Origin: a marine actinobacterium MedAcidi-G2B
Lineage (GTDB): Bacteria; Actinomycetota; Acidimicrobiia; Acidimicrobiales; MedAcidi-G1
NCBI GenBank assembly: GCA_000817115.1
Contig: JUEO01000003.1
Location: forward strand, 1 to 64,000
Length of the DNA: 64,000 nt
Direction: 5' to 3'
Part shown: piece after piece, positions 8,740 to 16,762 of the stretch
How the letters are laid out: each line of letters opens with the position of its first letter
Position numbering within the stretch: the first letter of the stretch is position 1
The notes under the pieces: model-generated
Told to the model about the DNA's origin: nothing
The model's input: the letters and a program-made list of their open reading frames with translations, nothing else
Databases searched by the model: none
Made by a program: the position numbers and the translations under genes

Positions 8740-10635
8740 ATGGCTTTGCAGAATATTTCACATATCGCTCTTGAAGAAGTATGCAGCAACTTGCCTAATG
8801 GTGGAGAGAGACGCCCAGGACAAGAATCAATGACTCGCATGGTTGCTGCATCAATCGCTGAAGAAAGCCATCTCGTTGTACGAGCAGGAACTGGAACAGG
8901 TAAATCCTTAGCTTATTTATTACCATGCATCCTTTCTGGAAAATCAACAATTGTTGCAACCGCAACAAAAGCCCTACAAGATCAATTAGCCCAGAAAGAC
9001 CTCCCCTTCCTGCAGCTACATCTGGATACACCTTTTTCATTTTCCGTTCTAAAAGGACGTTCAAATTACGTATGCCGCCAACGACTCCTTGAATACGAAT
9101 TATCAGATCAACAGCAGTCCTTTGATGAACCCAGTAAGGGAGTGAATGAAGAACACATAAATTCAATAATTGAGTGGTCTAACGACACGGTGACCGGCGA
9201 CCGATCGGAACTTCCATTTGAACCAAATAACGCCACTTGGGAAAAAGTTAGTGTCACCTCAAATGAATGCCCTGGAAGAAACAAATGTCCAAGTGGCGGA
9301 AACTGTTTTGCAGAAACTGCTAGAGATTCTGCAGCTGCAGCCGACATAGTTGTAACTAATTTGCACCTTTATGCCTTAGATGTTTCTTCAGAGAATTCTT
9401 TTCTCCCTGAACACGAGGTTGTTGTACTTGATGAAGCACACAAAGTTGAAGAAATTCTTTCTTCATCATTGGGTTTTGAGATCCATCAAGGAAAGTTTCG
9501 CTCTCTTCTTAGAGAAGCAAAATCTGTTCTTTCATCATGTCCAGAGTTGGAAGATGTTGGAGAGCTAGGTGAAATATTTGATACAGCTTTATCTCAGCAT
9601 TTAAATAAGCGTGTTATACCGCCAGAAGACGCAGTTCTTTCTGACGCTCTTGATTTAGCGGAAACCCGTTTGGTGTCTTTGGCGGTGGTTTTAAGAGATC
9701 TCCCAGATGCAGAAACTCTTGATCTTGGCGCAAGAGTGACAAGAGTTGTTCAGTTGATTGAATCGCTTTTAGAAAATGTGAGAGTAGCCAGATGGCTTGA
9801 GGATGAACTCGTCGCATGGGTTGAGTCTCTCTATGGTCGCCCTTGCTTAAAAGTTGCTCTTATTTCCGTAGATCACATTCTCAACGAGAATCTGTGGCCA
9901 GTACGAACTGTGGTTTTGACGAGCGCTACCGTTCCAGCGAACCTTGCAGTCAGATTAGGTCTTGACGAAGAGGACTTTAATTACGAAGATGTCGGCAGTC
10001 CTTTCGACTTTGAAAATCAAGCACTTCTCTACTGTGCTTCTCATCTTCCAGACCCTCGTGCGGAAAACTATCGCGAAGCTCTTCACGATGAGATTGAGCG
10101 GCTAATTATTGCAGCTGGAGGGCGGTCTCTGGTCTTATTTACTAGTCGACGCGCTCTTGACGAAGCGACTACCTATCTTCGCCCGCGACTACCTTGGACG
10201 GTTCTTCATCAAGATGATCTGCCTAAACCAGCTTTAATAGCTTCTTTCGCTCGAGAAGAAGAATCCTGTCTCTTCGGCACAAAAGGACTATGGCATGGAA
10301 TAGATGTTCCCGGGCCTTCTTGTTCTTTAGTAATAATTGATCGGATACCCTTCCCGAGTCCTGTTGATCCCTTACTTAGTGCACGTAGAGAGAAGGTTGG
10401 AGATAAATCTTTTAACGAAATAGATCTCCCTATAGCTGCAACTGAACTATCTCAAGGAGTAGGAAGGTTGATTCGGTCTACATCTGATTTCGGGGTTGCT
10501 GCAGTTCTAGATTCTCGATTAGCTACGAATCGAAGTTACCGAGGACAGCTGATTGAAGCCTTACCGCCTATGACGCGCACCGTAGATCAAGAATCTGTTC
10601 TCTCTTATCTGGAACGTATTGAAACTCGTATCTAG
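8740..10635 (+). CDS. dinG: DinG/XPD-type superfamily 2 DNA helicase
   Basis: An ATP-dependent 5'-3' DNA helicase of the DinG/XPD group. The track starts at 8632 inside the divergent uppS gene; the ATG at 8740 (MALQNISHIALEEVC) gives 631 residues and clears uppS. Walker A is GTGTGKSLAYLLP, the DEAH box is VVVLDEAHKVEE, and helicase motif VI-like ELSQGVGRLIRS is near the end. Four cysteines between Walker A and the DEAH box (YVCRQRL...CPGRNKCPSGGNC) are positioned like the XPD/DinG [4Fe-4S] cluster. It is transcribed against both flanking operons, and its last codons overlap the era stop by four bases. Confidence 0.88.
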   Translation: MALQNISHIALEEVCSNLPNGGERRPGQESMTRMVAASIAEESHLVVRAGTGTGKSLAYLLPCILSGKSTIVATATKALQDQLAQKDLPFLQLHLDTPFSFSVLKGRSNYVCRQRLLEYELSDQQQSFDEPSKGVNEEHINSIIEWSNDTVTGDRSELPFEPNNATWEKVSVTSNECPGRNKCPSGGNCFAETARDSAAAADIVVTNLHLYALDVSSENSFLPEHEVVVLDEAHKVEEILSSSLGFEIHQGKFRSLLREAKSVLSSCPELEDVGELGEIFDTALSQHLNKRVIPPEDAVLSDALDLAETRLVSLAVVLRDLPDAETLDLGARVTRVVQLIESLLENVRVARWLEDELVAWVESLYGRPCLKVALISVDHILNENLWPVRTVVLTSATVPANLAVRLGLDEEDFNYEDVGSPFDFENQALLYCASHLPDPRAENYREALHDEIERLIIAAGGRSLVLFTSRRALDEATTYLRPRLPWTVLHQDDLPKPALIASFAREEESCLFGTKGLWHGIDVPGPSCSLVIIDRIPFPSPVDPLLSARREKVGDKSFNEIDLPIAATELSQGVGRLIRSTSDFGVAAVLDSRLATNRSYRGQLIEALPPMTRTVDQESVLSYLERIETRI

Positions 10636-11492
10636 TAACCCAAACGATTCAATGCACGAGGCTGCCTCTGCCAGTTCTTGTCTACTCTGACAAAAAGTTC
10701 GAGAAACACTTCCTCAGGTAGATGCTGCCGAGCTTTGGTTCCAACTTCTTTTAGAACTAAACCCTTTTTTCCGATAACTATTCCTTTTTGTGATTCACGT
10801 TCAACAAGAATTTCGCAACGAATTCGTGGCCACTCCCACTCTGTCACGCGTGTAGCGATTGAATGTGGAAGTTCTTCTTTGACTATGGCCAGAAGTTGTT
10901 CTCGTACTAGTTCAGCAACCCAAAAGGCTTCAGGATTATCTGTGATCATTTCGTCTGGATAATATTGTGGCCCCTCAGGTAATTGTTCCAATATGTATTT
11001 AACTAATTCTTCTACTCCTTCGCCGGTCTTAGCTGAGATAGGAAAATATTGTTCGAAATCAAATCCAGCTGCTTCCGAAAGTTGCGTGAGGACCCGATCT
11101 TTATCAGTTTTATCAATTTTGTTCAGCACTAAAACTGTTCGGGCTTTGGGTAATGTTTCAGCTATGCGACGGTCACCTTTGCCAATGCCCCCATCTGCAT
11201 CCACCAAAAAAAGAACAACATCCATATCTGGTAAAGACTCTCGAGCGGTGGCGTTAAGTCTTTCTCCTAGAAGCGTGCGTGGTTTATGTATCCCAGGGGT
11301 GTCACAAAATACTGCTTGAGTATTATCTCGGTTTAATACTCCACGGATTTCCGTTCTCGTAGTTTGTGGTTTGTCAGAGACGATTGTGACTTTCGTTCCC
11401 AGTATTTGATTCAACAACGTTGACTTACCTACATTTGGTCGACCAACTAGCGTTATGAAACCTGATCGAAAATCTTCAGCTTGTTCTATCAT
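10632..11492 (-). CDS. era: GTPase Era
   Basis: Era is an essential GTPase that binds 16S rRNA during maturation of the small ribosomal subunit. The 286-residue protein has G1 (GRPNVGKST), G3 (DTPGIHKP), G4 (NKIDKTD) and G5 (SAKTGEG), then a KH domain with the VIGKKGLVLKEVGTKAR loop. Its ATG overlaps the ybeY stop by four bases, so the phoH-ybeY-era string is translationally coupled. Length is normal. Confidence 0.96.
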   Translation of the reverse strand: MIEQAEDFRSGFITLVGRPNVGKSTLLNQILGTKVTIVSDKPQTTRTEIRGVLNRDNTQAVFCDTPGIHKPRTLLGERLNATARESLPDMDVVLFLVDADGGIGKGDRRIAETLPKARTVLVLNKIDKTDKDRVLTQLSEAAGFDFEQYFPISAKTGEGVEELVKYILEQLPEGPQYYPDEMITDNPEAFWVAELVREQLLAIVKEELPHSIATRVTEWEWPRIRCEILVERESQKGIVIGKKGLVLKEVGTKARQHLPEEVFLELFVRVDKNWQRQPRALNRLGY

Positions 11493-11971
11493 TTTTTATC
11501 AAGCCCGTATTCTTGGAGAATATCTTGCTGACGTTTTTCCATTATCAGCCTTTCATCTTCTTTCGCATGGTCATATCCCAAAAGATGCAAAATTCCATGA
11601 ATCAAAAGCAAAGAAATTTCAGCTTCATAGGAGTGATTTGTTGCCTGTCGGTCAGCCACTTTCGGACAAATAACAACATCCCCAAGTAAAAGAAATTCAT
11701 CATGGTTATCTGATTTTTTCGGGTCATCAAGAGGAAACGCTAAAACGTCTGTGGGGCCTATTTGATCCATGTGTTGGGCATTTAAATTTGCAATCGATTC
11801 TTCATCTACAAAATAAATATTCACTTCTATGAGACGATCACTTAGACCTTCTTCGTCTAAAACAGCAGTTGCAAGACCTACAATTTCTTCATTTCTAACC
11901 GTAAGTTCAGTTGAAGGTTCTTTTTGTTCGTCAACAAACACCACATTAAGAGTGTTGTTACTTTTAGCCAT
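11489..11971 (-). CDS. ybeY: Endoribonuclease YbeY
   Basis: YbeY is a zinc-dependent RNase involved in 16S rRNA 3'-end processing and ribosome quality control. The signature HGILHLLGYDHAKEDE carries the three metal-binding His. The track start at 12010 lies inside phoH; the ATG at 11971 (MAKSNNTLNVVF) overlaps the phoH stop by 8 bases and gives 160 residues, the usual length. The middle of the phoH-ybeY-era operon is its standard place. Confidence 0.94.
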   Translation of the reverse strand: MAKSNNTLNVVFVDEQKEPSTELTVRNEEIVGLATAVLDEEGLSDRLIEVNIYFVDEESIANLNAQHMDQIGPTDVLAFPLDDPKKSDNHDEFLLLGDVVICPKVADRQATNHSYEAEISLLLIHGILHLLGYDHAKEDERLIMEKRQQDILQEYGLDKK

Positions 11972-12920
11972 TTTTCTTACGTCTCTGCACTCGTCGATCG
12001 TATGCTTCAACTATGTCTTGGACGATGCGGTGCCTGACAACGTCTCGACTTGACAGATTCACAAAAGAAAGATCTTTTATTCCAGACAGCGTTTCTTCAA
12101 GTCCCTCCAGTCCACTACGGCCACCAGGTACATCCACTTGACTTGTATCACCAGTCACCACAACACGTGATCCGAATCCGATACGCGTAAGAAACATTTT
12201 CATTTGCTCAGGCGACGTGTTCTGCGCTTCATCAAGTATCACGAATGCATTGCTTAAGGTGCGGCCTCGCATGAATGCTAAAGGCGCTACTTCTATCTGT
12301 CCGCGTTCCAGGAGACGTGTTGCCGTTTCGTGATCAAGCATTTCAAATAAAGCGTCATACAAGGGTTTCAAATATGGGTCAACTTTTGCCATAAGATCTC
12401 CTGGCAAAAACCCGACTCTTTCTCCTGCTTCTACCAAGGGGCGGGTAAGAATTATTCGATCAACTTGTTCGTTTTTAAGAGCTCTCACTGCCATTGCTAC
12501 AGCAAGCCAACTTTTTCCAGTTCCTGCGGGGCCCAATGCGAAGGTTATGACTCCATCTCGAACCGCTTCGAAATATCGCATCTGCCCTGATGATCTTGGC
12601 CTAACAGACTTCCCGCGAGCAGTTCGAAGTATTTCCGTAGTAAGAACTTCAGAGGGTTGTTCGTCTGCTTTGATCATGTCAATTGTTCGGTCCAAGACAC
12701 GTGAATTGAGTTCATGTCCATTCTCAAGCAGATGAACGAGTTCGTTGAATAAACGACCAACGACATCTACCTCGTGCCCATTTACCATAACTTCGTTACC
12801 GCGTACCGAAATCATTGCTTGAGGAAAAGCTGCTTCTATTTGTCGGAGGAGTCCGTCGCGCTCCCCTACGAGTCCAACCATTAAATCATTGCTCGGCACA
12901 CTTAATTTGATATTTGTCAT
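11964..12920 (-). CDS. phoH: PhoH-family ATPase
   Basis: A 318-residue cytoplasmic P-loop ATPase of the PhoH/PhoL type, linked to RNA metabolism and found with ybeY in most bacteria. Walker A is GPAGTGKSWLAVAMAV, Walker B is FVILDEAQNTSPEQM and the sensor region is VVTGDTSQVDVPGG. An N-terminal region of about 100 residues (NEVMVNGHEVDVVGRLFNEL) resembles the KH-like N-domain of the family. It is the first gene of the operon, with 45 bases to the next upstream gene on the same strand. Confidence 0.94.
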   Translation of the reverse strand: MTNIKLSVPSNDLMVGLVGERDGLLRQIEAAFPQAMISVRGNEVMVNGHEVDVVGRLFNELVHLLENGHELNSRVLDRTIDMIKADEQPSEVLTTEILRTARGKSVRPRSSGQMRYFEAVRDGVITFALGPAGTGKSWLAVAMAVRALKNEQVDRIILTRPLVEAGERVGFLPGDLMAKVDPYLKPLYDALFEMLDHETATRLLERGQIEVAPLAFMRGRTLSNAFVILDEAQNTSPEQMKMFLTRIGFGSRVVVTGDTSQVDVPGGRSGLEGLEETLSGIKDLSFVNLSSRDVVRHRIVQDIVEAYDRRVQRRKKNG

Positions 12921-12965
12921 ACAGATCTCAAACGATAACTAGTGAAAAGAGGTTCTTGAGATTTT

Positions 12966-13334
12966 TCACTTTTTCTTTTTCCTTTGTTTCTTTCGTTTGA
13001 GCATATTGAGAGGTGATCGATTTTTTTTCTTTCGTTCAGCTTCTACTTCTGCTTGCATCTGAGGCGCAGCAGCATTAACAATTCCTTCTACTGATTCAAG
13101 CAAGTGTGCGATGCTTTCATCCTCGCCTAAACCGACCGGTTCTTCGGGCGTAGCCGGGGTAATCAGTGTTCCGTGACTCCAGTTCACATCAACTGTTCGT
13201 CTTTCGTAAGAAGAGCAGTTCTCTGGACAACGCCAAGGGGCTTCTGGAGCTAAGTCAAGGTTACATTTACGCACAGTATCCCCATTGGGGTAGGTGCGAC
13301 TCTCAAATTGCTTACACTCTTGACGCATCGGCAT
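12966..13334 (-). CDS. Small Cys-rich, Lys-tailed protein of unknown function
   Basis: The 122-residue product starts with a cysteine-containing head (QECKQFESRTYPNG, RKCNLDLAPEAPWRCPENCSSYERR) with five Cys in the first 45 residues, which could bind a metal. A neutral linker follows, then a strongly basic tail ending KRKKQRKKKK that suggests nucleic-acid or membrane-surface contact. It starts 38 bases downstream of sufB on the same strand, so an Fe-S-related role is possible but unproven. ATGs at codons 1 and 3 are both possible starts. I do not recognise a named family. Confidence 0.75.
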   Translation of the reverse strand: MPMRQECKQFESRTYPNGDTVRKCNLDLAPEAPWRCPENCSSYERRTVDVNWSHGTLITPATPEEPVGLGEDESIAHLLESVEGIVNAAAPQMQAEVEAERKKKNRSPLNMLKRKKQRKKKK

Positions 13335-13372
13335 GGTTTTAGAACCTTAGCAACTGCCGGTGTTTAGCGCGA

Positions 13373-14776
13373 CTAACCGACTGAACCTTCCATTTGGAGT
13401 TCAATTAGTCGGCTCCATTCAACAGCGTATTCCATAGGTAAAGTCTTGGTCACTGGCTCAATAAAACCATTAACTACTAAAGACATTGACTGTTCTTCAG
13501 TCAGCCCTCTACTCATTAAATAAAAGAGTTGATCATCCGCGACTTTTGAGACTGTTGCTTCATGTCCGATTACGGCATCTGAAGAACCAACTTCCATATA
13601 CGGATAGGTATCTGAGACGCTGTCATCGTCAAGTATCAGAGCATCGCATTGCACATGGCTCTTGCATCCATACGCATCTTCTTCAACTCGAACAAGTCCG
13701 CGATAACTTGATCGGCCTCCGTCTTTTGAGATCGATTTAGAAACTATTTTTGAAGTGGTCTCTGGTGCAGCATGTGTCATCTTCGCACCCGCATCTTGAT
13801 GTTGTCCTGCACCTGCGTAAGCGACAGAAAGAACTTCTCCTGAAGCTTTTGGTCCAGCCATCACTACCGCCGGATACTTCATGGTCAAGCGAGAACCTAT
13901 ATTCCCATCAATCCATTCCATATGGCCTTCTGCTTCAACCCGAGCACGTTTCGTCACCAAGTTGTAGACATTAGATGACCAATTTTGGATTGTTGTGTAG
14001 GTAACTCGAGCCGATTCTTTAACTATTATTTCAACCACTGCAGAATGTAGTGAGTCTGTGCTGTAGACCGGAGCAGAACAACCTTCGATGTAATGAACTT
14101 CAGAGCCCTCATCAGCAATAATGAGTGTTCTTTCAAATTGGCCCATGTTCTCTGCGTTGATACGGAAATAAGCTTGTAACGGCATTTCCACTTTCACACC
14201 TGGTGGAACATATATAAACGATCCCCCACTCCAAACAGCTGAATTTAAAGCTGAAAATTTATTGTCGTTTGGAGGTATCACTCTCCCGAAATAAGCTTTG
14301 ACTATCTCCGGGTGTTCCCTTAATGCTGTATCCATGTCACAAAAGATCACGCCTTGCTGTTCCAGATCTTCTCGGTTGCGGTGATACACAACCTCCGATT
14401 CATATTGGGCAGTAACACCAGCTAAGTATTTTCGTTCAGCTTCTGGTATTCCTAATTTTTCATATGTGTCTTTTATCGCGTCTGGGACATCATCCCAGTC
14501 TTCAGAAAGAGACTCTGTTGGTTTGATGTAGTAATAAATATCATCAAAATCGATTCCAGTCATGTCCCCGCCCCACCATGGCATAGGACGATCAAGAAAA
14601 CGTTGGTGAGATTTCAGACGAAAATCCCGCATCCATTCCGGTTCGCTTTTCATCCAAGAAATTTCTTGAATGAGTTTTTCATCTAAACCTTTTGTGGGCT
14701 TGTAGACGTAGTCTTCTTCGTCGCTCCAACCGAGCTTGTACTTACCAAGATCAACTCCAATATCTGCGCTACTCAC
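13373..14776 (-). CDS. sufB: Fe-S cluster assembly scaffold SufB
   Basis: SufB, with SufC and SufD, forms the scaffold on which Fe-S clusters are built. The 467-residue protein has the full family layout: an N-terminal segment ([20 protein letters not shown]), [20 protein letters not shown], the core beta-helix ([20 protein letters not shown]), and a C-terminal [14 protein letters not shown] block with the Cys pair CKSHVQC and GHEATVSKV. sufC, sufD and sufS are not adjacent, unlike the usual operon. Only the small Cys/Lys-rich gene follows. Confidence 0.94.
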   Translation of the reverse strand: MSSADIGVDLGKYKLGWSDEEDYVYKPTKGLDEKLIQEISWMKSEPEWMRDFRLKSHQRFLDRPMPWWGGDMTGIDFDDIYYYIKPTESLSEDWDDVPDAIKDTYEKLGIPEAERKYLAGVTAQYESEVVYHRNREDLEQQGVIFCDMDTALREHPEIVKAYFGRVIPPNDNKFSALNSAVWSGGSFIYVPPGVKVEMPLQAYFRINAENMGQFERTLIIADEGSEVHYIEGCSAPVYSTDSLHSAVVEIIVKESARVTYTTIQNWSSNVYNLVTKRARVEAEGHMEWIDGNIGSRLTMKYPAVVMAGPKASGEVLSVAYAGAGQHQDAGAKMTHAAPETTSKIVSKSISKDGGRSSYRGLVRVEEDAYGCKSHVQCDALILDDDSVSDTYPYMEVGSSDAVIGHEATVSKVADDQLFYLMSRGLTEEQSMSLVVNGFIEPVTKTLPMEYAVEWSRLIELQMEGSVG

Positions 14777-14862
14777 TGCTAGATCATCTCCTTGATTTGG
14801 TTATTTTCCCTACATAGATAATACCAATATCTCGTCGTTGATCCCAATAACACATAAATATT

Positions 14863-15630
14863 TTAATCACTAGATAAATACTGTCGATCTAACCAACCGA
14901 GAAGTATTGCTATTGCTCGTGGATCATGACGTAGATGGTGACCCGCCCCACTAATCATTCTCAGATCACAACTTTGATGTGCGCCAGCTATAGCGCGTGA
15001 ATCTAAAGGAGGGACAATCTCATCGTCTGTTCCATGTACGAGCAGCAAGGGGTTTGGAGAGAATGCTTCAGCAGATTTTTCGGCAGATATTTTTGACAAA
15101 GATGATTTCCAATCATCAAAATCTTCCAAGGGAGATGATTCATTAATAAGTCCAGCATCACGTGCATGCAGTAGCAGTCTGCGTGGATTTTCAGCCCAGT
15201 CATTGAAATCTGCTGGAGTTGCTAATGCCGCTACTCCTTTAATTCGGTCATCATCTGAAGCTGCTGCCAAGGACAGAGCTCCACCTGTTCCAAAACCTAC
15301 AAGCCATATTGGTCCTACTTCTTCAAATGTTGAAAGATATGAAACAGCTGACTTCAAGTCTTCACGCCAACCATCAAGGCTGAAAAATCCTTCTGATCCC
15401 TCCATCCCGCGTAGATGAGGAACCATTGCAACCCATCCCATTTCTTGAGAAATTCTTTCAGCCAATTCTGGGAGCGTGCCTGGAGAGTTCGCTCCACCGG
15501 TTTCTCCGGTAGGAAACCCATGCGTGATAACTAGGCCTGGGCTTGTCTTTTCAGCGTCTTCAGGAAATAGAAGGTTAGCTTCTAGAGATAACCCTTCTGA
15601 AAGAAAATTATGTGTTGTCACTGGAATCAA
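14863..15630 (-). CDS. Alpha/beta hydrolase-fold protein with altered nucleophile elbow
   Basis: A 255-residue alpha/beta hydrolase-fold protein of the dienelactone-hydrolase/BAAT-like type. The fold is shown by VITHGFPTGE (oxyanion loop), WLVGFGTGGALSLAA (elbow), LLVHGTDDEIVPP (acid residue) and GAGHHLRHDP (catalytic His). The elbow reads G-F-G-T-G where G-x-S-x-G is expected, so the nucleophilic Ser is replaced by Gly. It may be non-catalytic or use another residue. Its start overlaps the end of the gamma-carbonic-anhydrase gene by four bases, making a three-gene operon with the flavin reductase. Confidence 0.85.
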   Translation of the reverse strand: MIPVTTHNFLSEGLSLEANLLFPEDAEKTSPGLVITHGFPTGETGGANSPGTLPELAERISQEMGWVAMVPHLRGMEGSEGFFSLDGWREDLKSAVSYLSTFEEVGPIWLVGFGTGGALSLAAASDDDRIKGVAALATPADFNDWAENPRRLLLHARDAGLINESSPLEDFDDWKSSLSKISAEKSAEAFSPNPLLLVHGTDDEIVPPLDSRAIAGAHQSCDLRMISGAGHHLRHDPRAIAILLGWLDRQYLSSD

Positions 15631-16145
15631 TCAATTCGTTTCATCTGTTCACGAAACTGTTTTCCACGTTCAACATAAATTTGCGCATTCATTAAATTAG
15701 CTTCTTCAGGAACCACTCCTTCTCGGACTGTTGCAGGAACCCCCAATGCCATTGAATGCGGCGGAACAATGGTTCCGTTACGCACCATTGCATTAGCACC
15801 AACTATTGATCCGTAACCAATTACAGCTTCATGAATCACGACAGCTCCTACTCCGACAAGTGCTTGGTCTTCTATAACGCATCCTTCAAGATGGCAAAGG
15901 TGTCCAAGAGTGACATCTTCACCAACAATTGTTGGAAGTTCTGCAGTGCAATGAAGTACTGCGTTGTCTTGAACTGAAGATCGAGCCCCTATTGAAATGA
16001 GAGAATCATCTCCTCTGATAACTGCGTTTGGCCAAACACTTGCTTCTGGTCCTATTTCTACATTTCCAATAATCACTGCTTCAGGATGAATATAAGCAGT
16101 TGGGTCAATTCGCGGAACAAGTTCACCGAGACTATATATGGGCAT
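15627..16145 (-). CDS. Gamma-carbonic-anhydrase-like hexapeptide-repeat protein
   Basis: A 172-residue left-handed beta-helix protein built from hexapeptide repeats (YIHPEAVIIGNVEIGPEASV, IVGEDVTLGHLCHLEGCVI, IVGANAMVRNG). Metal-ligand-like His are seen in VLHCT and GHLCHLEGC, as in the gamma-carbonic anhydrase/YrdA family. Whether this member hydrates CO2 is uncertain, since many YrdA-like proteins lack clear activity. Its ATG overlaps the end of the flavin reductase gene by one base. Confidence 0.88.
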   Translation of the reverse strand: MPIYSLGELVPRIDPTAYIHPEAVIIGNVEIGPEASVWPNAVIRGDDSLISIGARSSVQDNAVLHCTAELPTIVGEDVTLGHLCHLEGCVIEDQALVGVGAVVIHEAVIGYGSIVGANAMVRNGTIVPPHSMALGVPATVREGVVPEEANLMNAQIYVERGKQFREQMKRID

Positions 16146-16633
16146 TAGCTAGCTCCTTGAAATTGGCCATAGTTTCCTCCGAGAAAAACTAACGGCGAGC
16201 CAACATTGTTATATATAGCTTCCTGAACTAAACCAGAAACAAAGAAATGGTCCCCTGCGTCGGACACCTCATAAATTGAACAATCCATGTTGGCTAGACA
16301 AGAAGGAATCATTGGAGAGCCGGATGCCATTGGCTCCCATTCTGTTCCTTCCCAAGGGTCTCCTTCTTTCTGAAAAAAACCGTTCGAGAGATCCGCCTGT
16401 TCATCCGAAAGAACATTGACACCAAAAGAACCTGTTTTCTCTATTCTTTGCCATGTCTGACTGCCCGCGCCAATGAAGAATCCGACTAATGGAGGTTGCA
16501 TAGACACTGACGTAAAAGAACCAATTACTATCGCTAACGGTTCAGCTTCATCTATCCCAGTGACCAAAGTTACTCCAGTGGGATAACGGCCTAAAACTTT
16601 TCTGTAAAGATCTCCGTCAATTGTCATTTTCAA
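16145..16633 (-). CDS. Flavin reductase-like FMN-binding protein
   Basis: A 162-residue protein of the flavin reductase (HpaC/DszD-like) split-barrel family. The family start YRKVLGRYPTGVTLVT, the central GSFTSVSMQPPLVGFFIG and a C-terminal GGNYGQF are all present. Members reduce FMN or FAD with NAD(P)H, often for a partner monooxygenase. No monooxygenase is adjacent; the operon partners are the hexapeptide protein and the hydrolase. It is the first gene, with 129 bp to the divergent thioredoxin/UGSC operon. Confidence 0.9.
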   Translation of the reverse strand: MKMTIDGDLYRKVLGRYPTGVTLVTGIDEAEPLAIVIGSFTSVSMQPPLVGFFIGAGSQTWQRIEKTGSFGVNVLSDEQADLSNGFFQKEGDPWEGTEWEPMASGSPMIPSCLANMDCSIYEVSDAGDHFFVSGLVQEAIYNNVGSPLVFLGGNYGQFQGAS

Positions 16634-16732
16634 CCTTTAAGTAAACAACTATTCACTCTAAGGTTACAGAAATGGTTCTCAGGTCGCGATCAAGATCATG
16701 GACTAGAAGTCATAATTCAACACAACTTGCCT

Positions 16733-16752
16733 GTTACTAACTGGTAACTTAC
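16733..16752. promoter_or_regulatory. Second copy of the GTTAC-N6-GTAACTTAC motif
   Basis: GTTAC-taactg-GTAAC followed by TTAC lies 14-29 nt before the ATG at 16763. The arms, spacer length and trailing TTAC match the copy at 2198-2217. It overlaps the expected promoter region of the thioredoxin/UGSC operon, which suggests a repressor operator; TetR-type sites in actinobacteria can look like this. Inference only. Confidence 0.5.
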
Positions 16753-16762
16753 CATTCTAGTT

